From assembly GCA_965204685.1 (NCBI GenBank), contig OZ242004.1:1984001-2048000 (forward strand): 64,000 nt of DNA, given 5' to 3'. How positions within the stretch are numbered: the first letter of the stretch is position 1; each line of letters starts with the position of its first letter. This document shows positions 41,726 to 49,912 of this stretch, piece after piece. The position numbers and the translations under genes are program-made. The notes below the pieces were generated by a model. That model saw only the letters and a program-made list of their open reading frames with translations. It had not been told where the DNA came from and made no database searches. Source of the stretch: Bin87 sp965204685. GTDB lineage: Bacteria; Chloroflexota; Dehalococcoidia; Lucifugimonadales; UBA3495.

Positions 41726-43249
41726 TTAACCAATTCTAACGGGTTCTTCCGGGTAGCGGTAGGTGGCATCCTCCCGGGGAGCGAGCAGCATCACCAGGGT
41801 CAGAGGCCCCACCCGGCCCACCAGCATCGTGAGCATGAATATGATCGACCCGGCCAGGCTGAGTTCACCGGACACTCCCGTGGACATTCCGTTGGTGCCG
41901 AAGGCCGATACCGTCTCGAACATCAGCGGCAAAAACGGCAGGTGAGGGTCGGTGTAGGTCAGGATGGGCAACACGATGGAGAGGAACGTCACGCCCAGCA
42001 GCGCCACCAACAGCGCGCGGGACACCAGCACCGGAGCAATCTCCCGCCGGAATATTTCCGTGGTGGGGTTCCGCAGGGCTGACGACCGGGCCGCCGCCAG
42101 GAGCACCGCCACCGTGTTCACCTTGATCCCGCCGGCCACCGATGCGGTGGACCCGCCGATGAACATCAGGCCGGCGAACACCAACTGGGTAAAGTCGCGG
42201 GTCGCGCTCCAGTCCAGGGCCGCGAACCCCGCCGTGCGCCCGCTGACGCCGTGGAAAATCGCCGAGCCCACGACGCCGTGGCCGGAATGGTCCCACAGCA
42301 CGCCGTTCCACTCAGCGAACAGGAACGCCAGCGCGCTGAACCCGTAGAGGAACGCGGTCAGGATCAACACCAGCTTGGTGTCGAGGCTGAACCGCTGGAA
42401 ATTGAACAGGAACAGCCCGGGCCAGCGCCGCCGCGACCGGCTCGGGCTCCAGTTCCGGCGCATGTCCATGATGAAGGGCCATCCCAAAGCGCCGGCGATG
42501 ATCAGCGGCGTGATGACCCACATCAGGTACGGATGCGCCCCCAGGGTCTCGGCGTTGCCGCCGCCCGGCGAGTTGGGCAGGATCGAGAATCCGGCGTTGT
42601 TGAGCGCCGACACCGAGAGGAACAGCGACTGCCAGACTGCTTCCAGCGTCGTAAAGTCCGCCACCGACCGCATGCGCAGAAAAATCAGTGCGGCTCCCAC
42701 CAGGTAGCCGATGAAGAACGCGACCACGATGTTGCGCGCCACCAGCGTCAGGTTCCGCGCGGAGACGTGGCCCACGGTGTCCTGGTACACGTCTTCTTCA
42801 AGCGCGGTCGCCCGCCGGCCGATGAAAGCGATCAACACGGTGGCCGCCGTGATGAACTCGAGGCCTCCCACCAGCATCAATACGAAGATGACCGCTTTGC
42901 CGAACTGGGACCAGAATTCCGGCGTGTCCACTACCGTCAGTCCCGTGACGGTGGAGGCTGAAATCGCGGTGAAGAACGCTACCCGCAGACTCGCCGCGGC
43001 TCCGTCGGCGGCGGCTATGGGCAGGGCCAGCATCGCCCCGCCGATCACGTTCAGCAGCAGGAACGTGAGCAGCAGCAGCAGTGGAGTGGATGACCAGCGG
43101 CGCGGCGGAACGCGGTGGCGGCGTATGGGAATACGAACCGGGTCGACCCGACGCACCCGCCACGACGAACCATCTTCGCCGGGCCGGGCGAGAGCGGCCG
43201 CCGCTTCCGGCTCGCTCGAGCCGGCGTTACCGTGAGACGGGTCGTTCAC
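41726..43249 (-). CDS. ktrB: KtrB/TrkH-type potassium transporter subunit
   Basis: 507 aa. Four pore-loop segments with filter-like glycines are visible: SASTVTGLT, ALNNAGFS, GRTAGFA and GTNGMST, in the order expected for the SKT family. It has an extra cytoplasmic N-terminus of about 50 residues rich in Arg. The start is GTG at 43249. The next gene is ktrA, so K+ uptake is controlled by the RCK ring. Confidence 0.92.
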   Translation of the reverse strand: MNDPSHGNAGSSEPEAAAALARPGEDGSSWRVRRVDPVRIPIRRHRVPPRRWSSTPLLLLLTFLLLNVIGGAMLALPIAAADGAAASLRVAFFTAISASTVTGLTVVDTPEFWSQFGKAVIFVLMLVGGLEFITAATVLIAFIGRRATALEEDVYQDTVGHVSARNLTLVARNIVVAFFIGYLVGAALIFLRMRSVADFTTLEAVWQSLFLSVSALNNAGFSILPNSPGGGNAETLGAHPYLMWVITPLIIAGALGWPFIMDMRRNWSPSRSRRRWPGLFLFNFQRFSLDTKLVLILTAFLYGFSALAFLFAEWNGVLWDHSGHGVVGSAIFHGVSGRTAGFAALDWSATRDFTQLVFAGLMFIGGSTASVAGGIKVNTVAVLLAAARSSALRNPTTEIFRREIAPVLVSRALLVALLGVTFLSIVLPILTYTDPHLPFLPLMFETVSAFGTNGMSTGVSGELSLAGSIIFMLTMLVGRVGPLTLVMLLAPREDATYRYPEEPVRIG

Positions 43250-43467
43250 TGGACAGCACCGGACGCTGGTTGAGGCGCAAATTGGGGATGCCGGGCGCAG
43301 GGATTATTCGCGTGCCAGACGCAGGCAGCGTCATTATGACGGGGCGCGGGGATATGTCAATTGCAGTGAATTTCCTCGCGCACGCCGGATCATCCGGTCC
43401 GGTTCGAGCCACGCTCCCGGGTTTGTGTTAATATCCCGCGTGAAACCACGTCACCAGAGGAGGCATC
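43250..43467. other. Divergent region upstream of ktrB and the cupin gene
   Basis: About 220 bp. It contains an extended -10 for the cupin gene (43426-43434). Nothing else recognised. Confidence 0.4.
43426..43434 (+). promoter_or_regulatory. Extended -10 promoter of the cupin gene
   Basis: TGT-TAATAT, about 33 nt before the ATG at 43468, with no clear -35. Confidence 0.4.
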
Positions 43468-43806
43468 ATGGGTTCCATACGTCTGTACACCGGCGATGAC
43501 GGCCATTCCCACATCGAAGAGATCGACCCACCGTCCCATCCGGTGTGGAGCCAGGTGCAAAACGCCAGGGGGATCATATTCCGTGCCTCGCCTCCGGGGT
43601 ACTTCAGCGACTGGCACGTGGCGCCGCGGCGCCAGTACATCATCACCCTTTCCGGTGAAGCGGAAATCGGCCTGGCGGACGGCACCGTTCACCGTCTGGG
43701 CCCCGGGGACGTGAACCTCGCCGAGGACCTCACCGGCCACGGCCACACCACGCGGGTGGTCGGCGACGTCCCCCGCGTAACGGCCACCATTCACCTGGAC
43801 GACTGA
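43468..43806 (+). CDS. Cupin-fold protein
   Basis: 112 aa. The two cupin motifs are partly preserved: SDWHVAPRRQYIITLSGEAEIGLADGTVHRLGPGDVNLAEDLTGHGHTTRVVG. Metal ligands H50 and the C-terminal HxH pair suggest a metal-binding cupin, but motif 1 is incomplete (no second His after W-H), so metal binding is not assured. GAGGAGG lies upstream of the ATG. The stop codon lies inside the first of three 16-bp tandem repeats. Confidence 0.75.
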   Translation: MGSIRLYTGDDGHSHIEEIDPPSHPVWSQVQNARGIIFRASPPGYFSDWHVAPRRQYIITLSGEAEIGLADGTVHRLGPGDVNLAEDLTGHGHTTRVVGDVPRVTATIHLDD

Positions 43807-43838
43807 TCACCTGGACGACTGATCACCTGGACGACTGA
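43791..43838 (+). repeat. Three perfect 16-bp tandem repeats across the cupin stop codon
   Basis: tcacctggacgactga is present at 43791-43806, 43807-43822 and 43823-43838. The first copy encodes the last four residues and TGA of the cupin protein. Because 16 is not a multiple of three, loss or gain of units would change only the sequence after the stop. Confidence 0.9.
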
Positions 43839-43913
43839 TCGAAGCAAACCCGGTGCGCGTGGGGGTCGTTGCGGTCGGCTCCGCGCGCTCATGCGTGCCC
43901 GCTTCCGTAAATC

Positions 43914-44023
43914 GTCAGAAGCAGGATTATCAGGATTTGATGATTATCAGGATTGGAACCGTTCTGAGATGAAGATCTCCCAATCCTGCCAAATCATAAA
44001 ATCCCGCAAATCCTGCTTCTGAC
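43914..44023. repeat. MITE-like palindromic element, copy 2
   Basis: 110 bp from gtcagaagcaggatt to aatcctgcttctgac, with near-perfect inverted ends of about 15 bp and further internal complementarity (gattatcaggatt against aatcctgccaaatc). It lies between the cupin gene and leuS. Confidence 0.85.
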
Positions 44024-44109
44024 GTTCCCCCGCCGCTAACCGGGTGGGCGCTGGTGCCTGGCCTCGGGCCGCGCTACCGGAGCCCGGACGGCCGGCTCTG
44101 CCGGCCGGG

Positions 44110-44118
44110 TGGTATACT
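44110..44118 (+). promoter_or_regulatory. Extended -10 promoter of leuS
   Basis: TGG-TATACT, the same core as at 56508-56516. Transcription would start near 44125, giving a leader of about 110 nt. Confidence 0.4.
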
Positions 44119-44235
44119 GTCTGGCGCCGCGGTGTCCCGAATTGGCCTGTGCTATATTTAGGGTCGCCAGACGTACGTTTGCTGGGCGCCACCGCCTACG
44201 CCGCCCGCGCTCACGATATTGAGGGTTGCCTTTTT

Positions 44236-46713
44236 ATGACCACAGCCCAGCGTCAAGTTGAGCTCCGATTCGACGCGGTCGGAATTGACCGCAAGTGGCA
44301 GGAGCGGTGGGAACGGGACGGGATCTACCGGGTTGAGGACAACGATCCCCGCCCGAAGTGGTTTGAAATGACCATGTACCCGTACCCGTCCGGTGACCTG
44401 CACATCGGCCACTGGTACGCCATGGCTCCGTCGGACGCCCACGCCCGGTTCCGCCGGATGCAGGGCTACAACGTCCTGCACCCCATCGGGTTTGACGCCT
44501 TTGGTCTCCCCGCCGAAAACGCCGCCATCTCCCGGGGCATCCATCCCTACGAGTGGACCATGTCCAACGTGGAGAACATGCGCCGTCAGCTCCGCTCTAT
44601 CGGCGCGATCTACGACTGGGACCGCGAGGTCGTGTGCTGCCTGCCGGAGTACTACCGCTGGAACCAGTGGTTCTTCATCAAGCTGTACGAACAGGGTCTC
44701 GCCTACCGCGCCAAAGCGCCCGTGGTGTGGTGTCCGTCATGCCAGACGGTACTCGCCAACGAGCAGGTGCTCAACGGCGAGTGTGAGCGGTGCGAGACGC
44801 CGATCACCCGCCGCGACTTCGAGCAGTGGTTCTTCCGCATCACCGACTACGCCGACGAGTTGCTGGACTTCGATACGCTGGAGGAGTGGCCGGAAAAGAT
44901 CCTCACCATGCAGCGGAACTGGATCGGCCGCAGCGAGGGCGTTGACATCGGGTTCGACATCTCCGACTACAATATCGAGGAACGGGAGATCCGTACCTTC
45001 ACCACGCGCATCGACACCATATTCGGCGTGACGTTCCTCGTGCTGGCGCCGGAGCACCCCCTGGTGTCCAAGCTCACTACGGAAAGTCGCCGGGCAGACG
45101 TTGAAGCCTACGTTGACCAGGCCCGCGCCTCCTCCGAGATCGACCGGCTGGCCGCCGACCGGGATAAGACCGGCGTCTTCATCGGAGCCTATGCCCGCAA
45201 CCGACTGAACAACGAGAAGGTGCCCATCTACGTGGCCGACTATGTCCTGACCACCTACGGCACCGGCGCGGTGATGGGCGTGCCGGCCCACGACCACCGC
45301 GACTTCGATTTCGCCCGGAAGTACCGCCTTCCCATCCGCACCGTGATCGCGCCCATCACCTGGGACGGAAGCCCCCCCGAAGAAGCCTTCATCGGCGACG
45401 GCTTCATGACCAACTCCGGCGCCTACGAGGGCATGACCAATGAGGAGGGCATGGAGGCCATCGCCAAAGACGTGGAACGACGGGGCTGGGGCCGCCGCGC
45501 GGTAACCTACCGCCTGCGCGACTGGCTGATTTCCCGCCAGCGCTACTGGGGCACGCCCATTCCCATGATCTATTGCGACCAGTGCGGGGTACAGCCGGTG
45601 CCCGAAGCGGACTTGCCCGTGCTCCTGCCCGAGGACGCCGAGTTCCGACCCACGGGGGAATCGCCCCTGGCCATCAACGAGTCCTTCGTAAACACCGAGT
45701 GCCCGACCTGTGGCGGTCCGGGTCGCCGCGAAACGGACACCATGGACACCTTCATGGATTCGTCGTGGTACATGCTCCGCTACTGCACTCCGCATTACAG
45801 CGATGGCCCCTACGAGCCCGCCGTGGCCGGCGACTGGATGCCGGTGCAGCAGTACACCGGCGGCGCCGAACACGCGGTGATGCACCTGCTCTACAGCCGG
45901 TTCTTCATCAAGTCGCTGCGGGACATGGGAATGCTCAGCATCGACGAGCCCTTCCTGCGCCTGTTCAACCAGGGCGTCATCCTCGGCAGCGACCACGAGA
46001 AGATGAGCAAGAGCCGCGGCAACGTGGTCAACCCCGACGATGTGGTCGGACAGGTCGGCGCCGACGCCGTGCGCTGCTTCCTCATGTTCATCGGCCCTTG
46101 GGACCAGGGCGGCCCGTGGAGCGACGAAGGCATCAACGGCGTGGTCCGTTGGCTCAACCGCGCCTGGAGCCTGGTGGAACACGACGCCGCGCAGCTGGAC
46201 GACAGCGCCACCGACGCCGCGACGGTGCGCGAAACCCAGCGCATCCTGCACCAGACCATCCGCAAGTGCTACGAGGACCTGGACAAGTTCAAGTTCAACA
46301 CCACCATCGCCTCCCTGATGGAGTTGGTGAACCACCTGAGCCGAGTATGGAACGACGGATCAGTAGACAGCACCACCTGGCGCGACTGTATCGAGAATTT
46401 CCTGCTCATGCTCGCCCCCATCGCGCCCCACGTTGCCGAAGAGTGGTGGGAACGGACCGGCCACGGCTACAGCATCCACCAGCAGCCCTTCCCCAGCTGG
46501 GACGAGGAACTCGCTGCCGAGGACGAGTTGACCCTGGTGGTGCAGGTCAACGGCCGCCTCCGCGACCGCATCACCGTACCCGCCAGCATCGGCGATGACG
46601 ACGCCCGCGAACGTGCCCTGGAAAGCCCCCGGGTCCAGTCCCACATCGACGGCAAGACCGTGCGCAACGTGGTGTACGTCCCCGGCCGGCTGGTGAACGT
46701 GGTGGTGGGGTAA
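44236..46713 (+). CDS. leuS: Leucyl-tRNA synthetase
   Basis: 825 aa class Ia synthetase that charges tRNA-Leu. HIGH is at 56-59 (GDLHIGHW) and KMSKS at 589-593 (HEKMSKSRGN). The editing CP1 domain lies between about 225 and 420 (TFTTRIDTIFGVTFLVLAPEHP and GTGAVMGVPAHDHRDF), and the zinc-type Cys clusters CPSCQ/CERC and CPTC are visible. The ATG at 44236 has GAGGG 11 nt upstream; an open frame extends further up but has no conserved residues. The gene is the bacterial long form. Confidence 0.97.
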   Translation: MTTAQRQVELRFDAVGIDRKWQERWERDGIYRVEDNDPRPKWFEMTMYPYPSGDLHIGHWYAMAPSDAHARFRRMQGYNVLHPIGFDAFGLPAENAAISRGIHPYEWTMSNVENMRRQLRSIGAIYDWDREVVCCLPEYYRWNQWFFIKLYEQGLAYRAKAPVVWCPSCQTVLANEQVLNGECERCETPITRRDFEQWFFRITDYADELLDFDTLEEWPEKILTMQRNWIGRSEGVDIGFDISDYNIEEREIRTFTTRIDTIFGVTFLVLAPEHPLVSKLTTESRRADVEAYVDQARASSEIDRLAADRDKTGVFIGAYARNRLNNEKVPIYVADYVLTTYGTGAVMGVPAHDHRDFDFARKYRLPIRTVIAPITWDGSPPEEAFIGDGFMTNSGAYEGMTNEEGMEAIAKDVERRGWGRRAVTYRLRDWLISRQRYWGTPIPMIYCDQCGVQPVPEADLPVLLPEDAEFRPTGESPLAINESFVNTECPTCGGPGRRETDTMDTFMDSSWYMLRYCTPHYSDGPYEPAVAGDWMPVQQYTGGAEHAVMHLLYSRFFIKSLRDMGMLSIDEPFLRLFNQGVILGSDHEKMSKSRGNVVNPDDVVGQVGADAVRCFLMFIGPWDQGGPWSDEGINGVVRWLNRAWSLVEHDAAQLDDSATDAATVRETQRILHQTIRKCYEDLDKFKFNTTIASLMELVNHLSRVWNDGSVDSTTWRDCIENFLLMLAPIAPHVAEEWWERTGHGYSIHQQPFPSWDEELAAEDELTLVVQVNGRLRDRITVPASIGDDDARERALESPRVQSHIDGKTVRNVVYVPGRLVNVVVG

Positions 46714-46726
46714 GGAGGTCGGCGTT

Positions 46727-47083
46727 ATGGGCGAAGTGATTGCTACGTTGGGTATCTGGACCGCGGACGGTTCGCATCTAGAATCTATGGATCTGAGGGT
46801 AGATACTGGGGCTTCCTTCAGCCAACTTCCTGGCAAGATGTTGCGGGATCTGGGCTGGATGCCCACAGTGCCCGACGTCCCTGCCGACTTGGCCGACGGC
46901 ACGCCGACGATGGTGGAATTGGGCGAGGTTCGCATACGCTACAACGGTCAAGACTTGACTCGCCTGTTCGTGTTCGGTGAGGATAATAGCCCAAAATTGC
47001 TGGGCAGCGACACCTTGCAGGGGCTACGATTGGGTGTTGATCCAGTCAACCACCGGTTGATAAACGTCACGTCATATCGATGA
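46727..47083 (+). CDS. Retropepsin-like protein (clan AA), intact motif
   Basis: 118 aa. The motif VDTGASFSQLP (D26-T27-G28) is intact and the second half has KLLGSDTLQGLRLGVDPVNHRL. It is a tandem paralogue of the next gene: both carry LGI-x-x-x-DGSH near the N-terminus and L-R-x-L-GW after the motif. It follows leuS by 13 nt and overlaps the next gene by 4 nt (ATGA). Confidence 0.7.
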   Translation: MGEVIATLGIWTADGSHLESMDLRVDTGASFSQLPGKMLRDLGWMPTVPDVPADLADGTPTMVELGEVRIRYNGQDLTRLFVFGEDNSPKLLGSDTLQGLRLGVDPVNHRLINVTSYR

Positions 47084-47469
47084 ATCGCAAAGATATTGGA
47101 GACATGGCCGCATTCTATGTGACTTTGGGCATTTGCTCCCAAGACGGTTCTCATGCCAAACCGCTGCGGGTGAAGGCCAACACCGGAGCCAAGTACACCC
47201 GACTGCCTAGCGGCTTGTTGCGGGAATTAGGCTGGGAGCCCGACCCTTACCACTTGCCGTGGGGCTGGCCCACTCCCCTGGTGTACCAAACCGGCCTGCA
47301 GGTGGGTGACATCAAATTCCGTATTGACGGGAAAGATTACACTCATAGCGTGATCTTTGGCGCCGATGATTGTGAACCGACGCTGGGAGAATGGTCGGCG
47401 CTAGGATATGTCCTGGAAGTTGACGAAGCTAACCAGTGCGTTAACCCCATGCGGGTAATCTATCTCTAA
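47080..47469 (+). CDS. Retropepsin-like protein with Asp-to-Asn change
   Basis: 129 aa paralogue of the gene before. Its motif reads KANTGAKYTRLP, where Asn34 replaces the catalytic Asp, so it cannot form the usual Asp dyad as a homodimer. The rest (LRELGWEPDPYHLPWG and GADDCEPTLGEWSALGYVLEVD) keeps the fold. It could be an inactive subunit of a heterodimer with the upstream protein, or a binding protein. Confidence 0.65.
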   Translation: MNRKDIGDMAAFYVTLGICSQDGSHAKPLRVKANTGAKYTRLPSGLLRELGWEPDPYHLPWGWPTPLVYQTGLQVGDIKFRIDGKDYTHSVIFGADDCEPTLGEWSALGYVLEVDEANQCVNPMRVIYL

Positions 47470-47498
47470 CTCGGTGTCGCCACTCCTTCCTCAAGATT

Positions 47499-48146
47499 AT
47501 GACCCTCGTTGAAAAATACGCCCTCCTCCCCGAAGAGATTGACCGCCAGAGCCTGGTCATGGTTGCCGACAGCCTGCGCGGAGACGCGGTCACCGGCGGC
47601 CTGCCCGAAGCGGAACGCTACGTGCTGCACCGCATTGTCCGCGCCGAAGGGGACCCCGACATCGCCGCTGACGTGCGTTTCAGCGATGGCGCGGTTGACG
47701 CGGCGCTGGCTTCTCTGCGCGACGTCCGCCGTGTCGTCACCGACGTGCGCATGGTGCAGGTGGGCATCTCCCGGGCCGCGCTGGCCAGGCGGAGCGTGGA
47801 AACCGCGTGCCTCATCGACGCGCCCGAGGTAGCCGAGCGCGCCCGACGCGAGGGCACCACCCGCAGCGTCGCCGCCGTGCGTGAGTTGGCCCCGCAGATG
47901 GACGGGGCGGTGTTGGCCATCGGCAACGCGCCCACGGCCCTTCTCGCTCTGCTGGACCTGATCGACGCCGGCCAGGTGTCGCCGGCCGTGGTGATCGGGA
48001 TGCCGGTGGGCTTTGTGGCCTGCCCTGAATCCAAGGCCGAACTGGCCGCGAGAAACGTGCCGCACATCACCATCCTGGGACGACGCGGAGGGAGCTCTGC
48101 CGCTGCTGCCACCGTCAACGCCCTGCTGGACCTGCTGGAGGACTGA
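47499..48146 (+). CDS. cbiC: Precorrin-8X methylmutase
   Basis: 215 aa. Moves the C11 methyl to C12 to give (cobalt-)precorrin-8/hydrogenobyrinate-type ring. The active-site His lies in YVLHRIVRAEGDPDIA; the central GISRAALARRSVETACLIDAP and the C-terminal AIGNAPTALLALLDLI and GMPVGFV sections match CbiC/CobH. First gene of the cobalamin run, 29 nt after the retropepsin pair. Confidence 0.93.
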   Translation: MTLVEKYALLPEEIDRQSLVMVADSLRGDAVTGGLPEAERYVLHRIVRAEGDPDIAADVRFSDGAVDAALASLRDVRRVVTDVRMVQVGISRAALARRSVETACLIDAPEVAERARREGTTRSVAAVRELAPQMDGAVLAIGNAPTALLALLDLIDAGQVSPAVVIGMPVGFVACPESKAELAARNVPHITILGRRGGSSAAAATVNALLDLLED

Positions 48147-48152
48147 GCCGCT

Positions 48153-49043
48153 ATGCCCGACGCCGACCATACCAACAACGGATCCGGAGGCTGGGGCGTG
48201 GTGTTGCTGTGCCACGGCAGCCAGCGCGGCGCCAGTCGTGACGAATGCTCCTGCGCCTGGGCAGCCGACGGCCCCCGGTTCCCGGCTTGGTGCCTGGGTT
48301 GCCCGAATACGCCGGTGGGACTGCGCGAGGCGGCCCGACGCCTGACCGATTCCCTGGGCGAAGACGCCGAACAGGTCATCGTGTCCTGCCTGGAGTTCCT
48401 ACCGCCCCATCCGCCGGAAGCCGTTTCCATCCTGGCCGACGCGGGGCTGAGCCGCGTGGTGATCGCGCCCTATCTGCTGGGCAACGGCAAGCACGCCACC
48501 CTCGAAATGGAGGAGGTCCTGGAAGACATCGCGTCAAAAGCGCCCGGCGTGGAAGTGCGGCTGGCCGACGGCCTCGGCGCGGACATCCGCATCGCCGAGT
48601 TGGTGCGCGAACGCATCGCCGCGCTGCCCCGGGAGGTGCGTGAGCCGGCGGATAACGGCACGGTGGGCATATTGCTGGTCAAGGCCGGCACGCAGACTCG
48701 ATACGATGATTGCCTCTGGCTGAAAGAGTTGGGTAGCTGGGTGGAGCGCGACCTGGGCGATGGGTACGCCGTGGAGGTGGCCCAGTCCCACTACGGTGAT
48801 CCGACCATGGAACACGCCGCCTCCGCGCTGGTGGGCGAAAGAGGCGTGAGCAGCATCATTTGTGTTCCTTACGTTTTCTTTCCCGGAATGATTTTGCGCC
48901 GCAATGTGCTGGGAACCATGCGCCAGCTTCAGGAAACCTATCCCGACATCCCCATGTCGGTGGCTCCGCCTCTCGGAGTGGACGACCGGTTGGTCTCGGT
49001 GGCCCGCGACCGCGTGCGGGAAGCCCAGGCGAGGGCGGCCTGA
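48153..49043 (+). CDS. cbiX: Sirohydrochlorin cobaltochelatase (long CbiX)
   Basis: 296 aa two-domain CbiX that inserts cobalt into sirohydrochlorin. The first domain starts with VLLCHGSQRGASRDECSC (H21), the second with ILLVKAGTQTRYDD. The metal-transfer region SHYGDPTMEHAA and PYVFFPGMILRR, near the C-terminus, belong to the catalytic half. Cys32, Cys34, Cys47 and Cys50 form a cluster inside the first domain (CSCAW ... CLGC), which could bind a metal or an iron-sulfur cluster. Overlap and spacing with cbiC suggest one mRNA. Confidence 0.88.
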   Translation: MPDADHTNNGSGGWGVVLLCHGSQRGASRDECSCAWAADGPRFPAWCLGCPNTPVGLREAARRLTDSLGEDAEQVIVSCLEFLPPHPPEAVSILADAGLSRVVIAPYLLGNGKHATLEMEEVLEDIASKAPGVEVRLADGLGADIRIAELVRERIAALPREVREPADNGTVGILLVKAGTQTRYDDCLWLKELGSWVERDLGDGYAVEVAQSHYGDPTMEHAASALVGERGVSSIICVPYVFFPGMILRRNVLGTMRQLQETYPDIPMSVAPPLGVDDRLVSVARDRVREAQARAA

Positions 49044-49100
49044 GGATACGGGTGTGTTACCATCGTATTGGTATCACGACTGGACCGGGGAAAGTCTGCC

Positions 49101-49862
49101 ATGACCACCACGGCATCGACATACACCATGTTGCCCTACGTCCGACAGGGCGAGATTGACTACGCCGCGCTGGACTACAATCCAGATGATCCGGAGCCGA
49201 TGCCCGACGCCATGGAACAGGAACTGACCGTACAGGAAATCCTTGGCATCCTCTCCAGCCGGTTCACCGACTTCTGGAATCGCCCGGACGTTTTCCTCAG
49301 CAGCAACACCATCCTGTGTCATGATCCGACTAACCTGAACGTGCGCCGGCAGCCTGACATATACCTGGCTTTTGGCGTCGACCAGATGGCCATCCGCCGC
49401 CGTTTGCTGTATCTCCCCTGGGAAGCCGGCAAGCCGCCTGATCTGGCCCTGGAGGTGGGTTCGGGGAGCACCGGAAGGGAGGACACCCGGGTCAAGCCCA
49501 GCGTTTACGCTTCCATAGGGATTGGCGAGTACTGGCGGTTCGACCCCAGCGGCGGCAATCACCACGGGGAGCCGCTGTCGGGCGGCGTCCTGCGCGATGG
49601 CTCGTATCGGGCCGTTGAACTGACCACCGAACCCGACGGCATTCTGAAGGGTTACAGCGAGGTGATGGGGCTGTACCTGTGCTGGGATGAGGGTTGGCCG
49701 CGTTTCTACGATCCTATAGAGCGCAGATACCTGGAAAACTGGCGGCAGGCACAGGCCGCCATGGCCGCGGAGCGGGCTGCGCACGAGGCTCAGCAGGCTG
49801 CCTTGACGGCCGAGAACGAACGCCTGCGCGAGTTGGTGCGCCGGCTGCAAGACCAAGGCTAG
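49101..49862 (+). CDS. Uma2-family protein with C-terminal coiled coil
   Basis: 253 aa. The Uma2 core is clear: PDIYLAFGVDQ, PDLALEVGSGSTGREDTRVKPSVYASIGIGEYWRFDP (E-V and K-x-x-x-Y). The last 45 residues are a heptad-rich coil (QAQAAMAAERAAHEAQQAALTAENERLRELVRRLQ). GGGGAAAG lies upstream of the ATG at 49101. It sits between cbiX and cbiD, although Uma2 proteins have no known part in cobalamin synthesis. Confidence 0.82.
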   Translation: MTTTASTYTMLPYVRQGEIDYAALDYNPDDPEPMPDAMEQELTVQEILGILSSRFTDFWNRPDVFLSSNTILCHDPTNLNVRRQPDIYLAFGVDQMAIRRRLLYLPWEAGKPPDLALEVGSGSTGREDTRVKPSVYASIGIGEYWRFDPSGGNHHGEPLSGGVLRDGSYRAVELTTEPDGILKGYSEVMGLYLCWDEGWPRFYDPIERRYLENWRQAQAAMAAERAAHEAQQAALTAENERLRELVRRLQDQG

Positions 49863-49912
49863 GCGATCCTTGCGCCTCCGCGCAGCGACTGCCCGGCATA
49901 GCAGTGGACTCG

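Larger units (their letters stand above)
43839..44235. other. Upstream region of leuS
   Basis: About 400 bp containing MITE-like copy 2 (43914-44023) and an extended -10 (44110-44118). GGGTGGTA at 44107 recalls the T-box core, but no complete T-box stem structure could be drawn by eye. Confidence 0.4.

Noticed and set aside
43385..43425. ggttcgagcc as a tRNA T-arm
   Set aside because: No acceptor or anticodon stem can be formed around it.
44100..44135. GGGTGGTA near leuS as a T-box core
   Set aside because: Only the first few bases of the T-box motif are present, and no specifier stem or antiterminator pairing could be drawn. TATACT here fits an extended -10 better.
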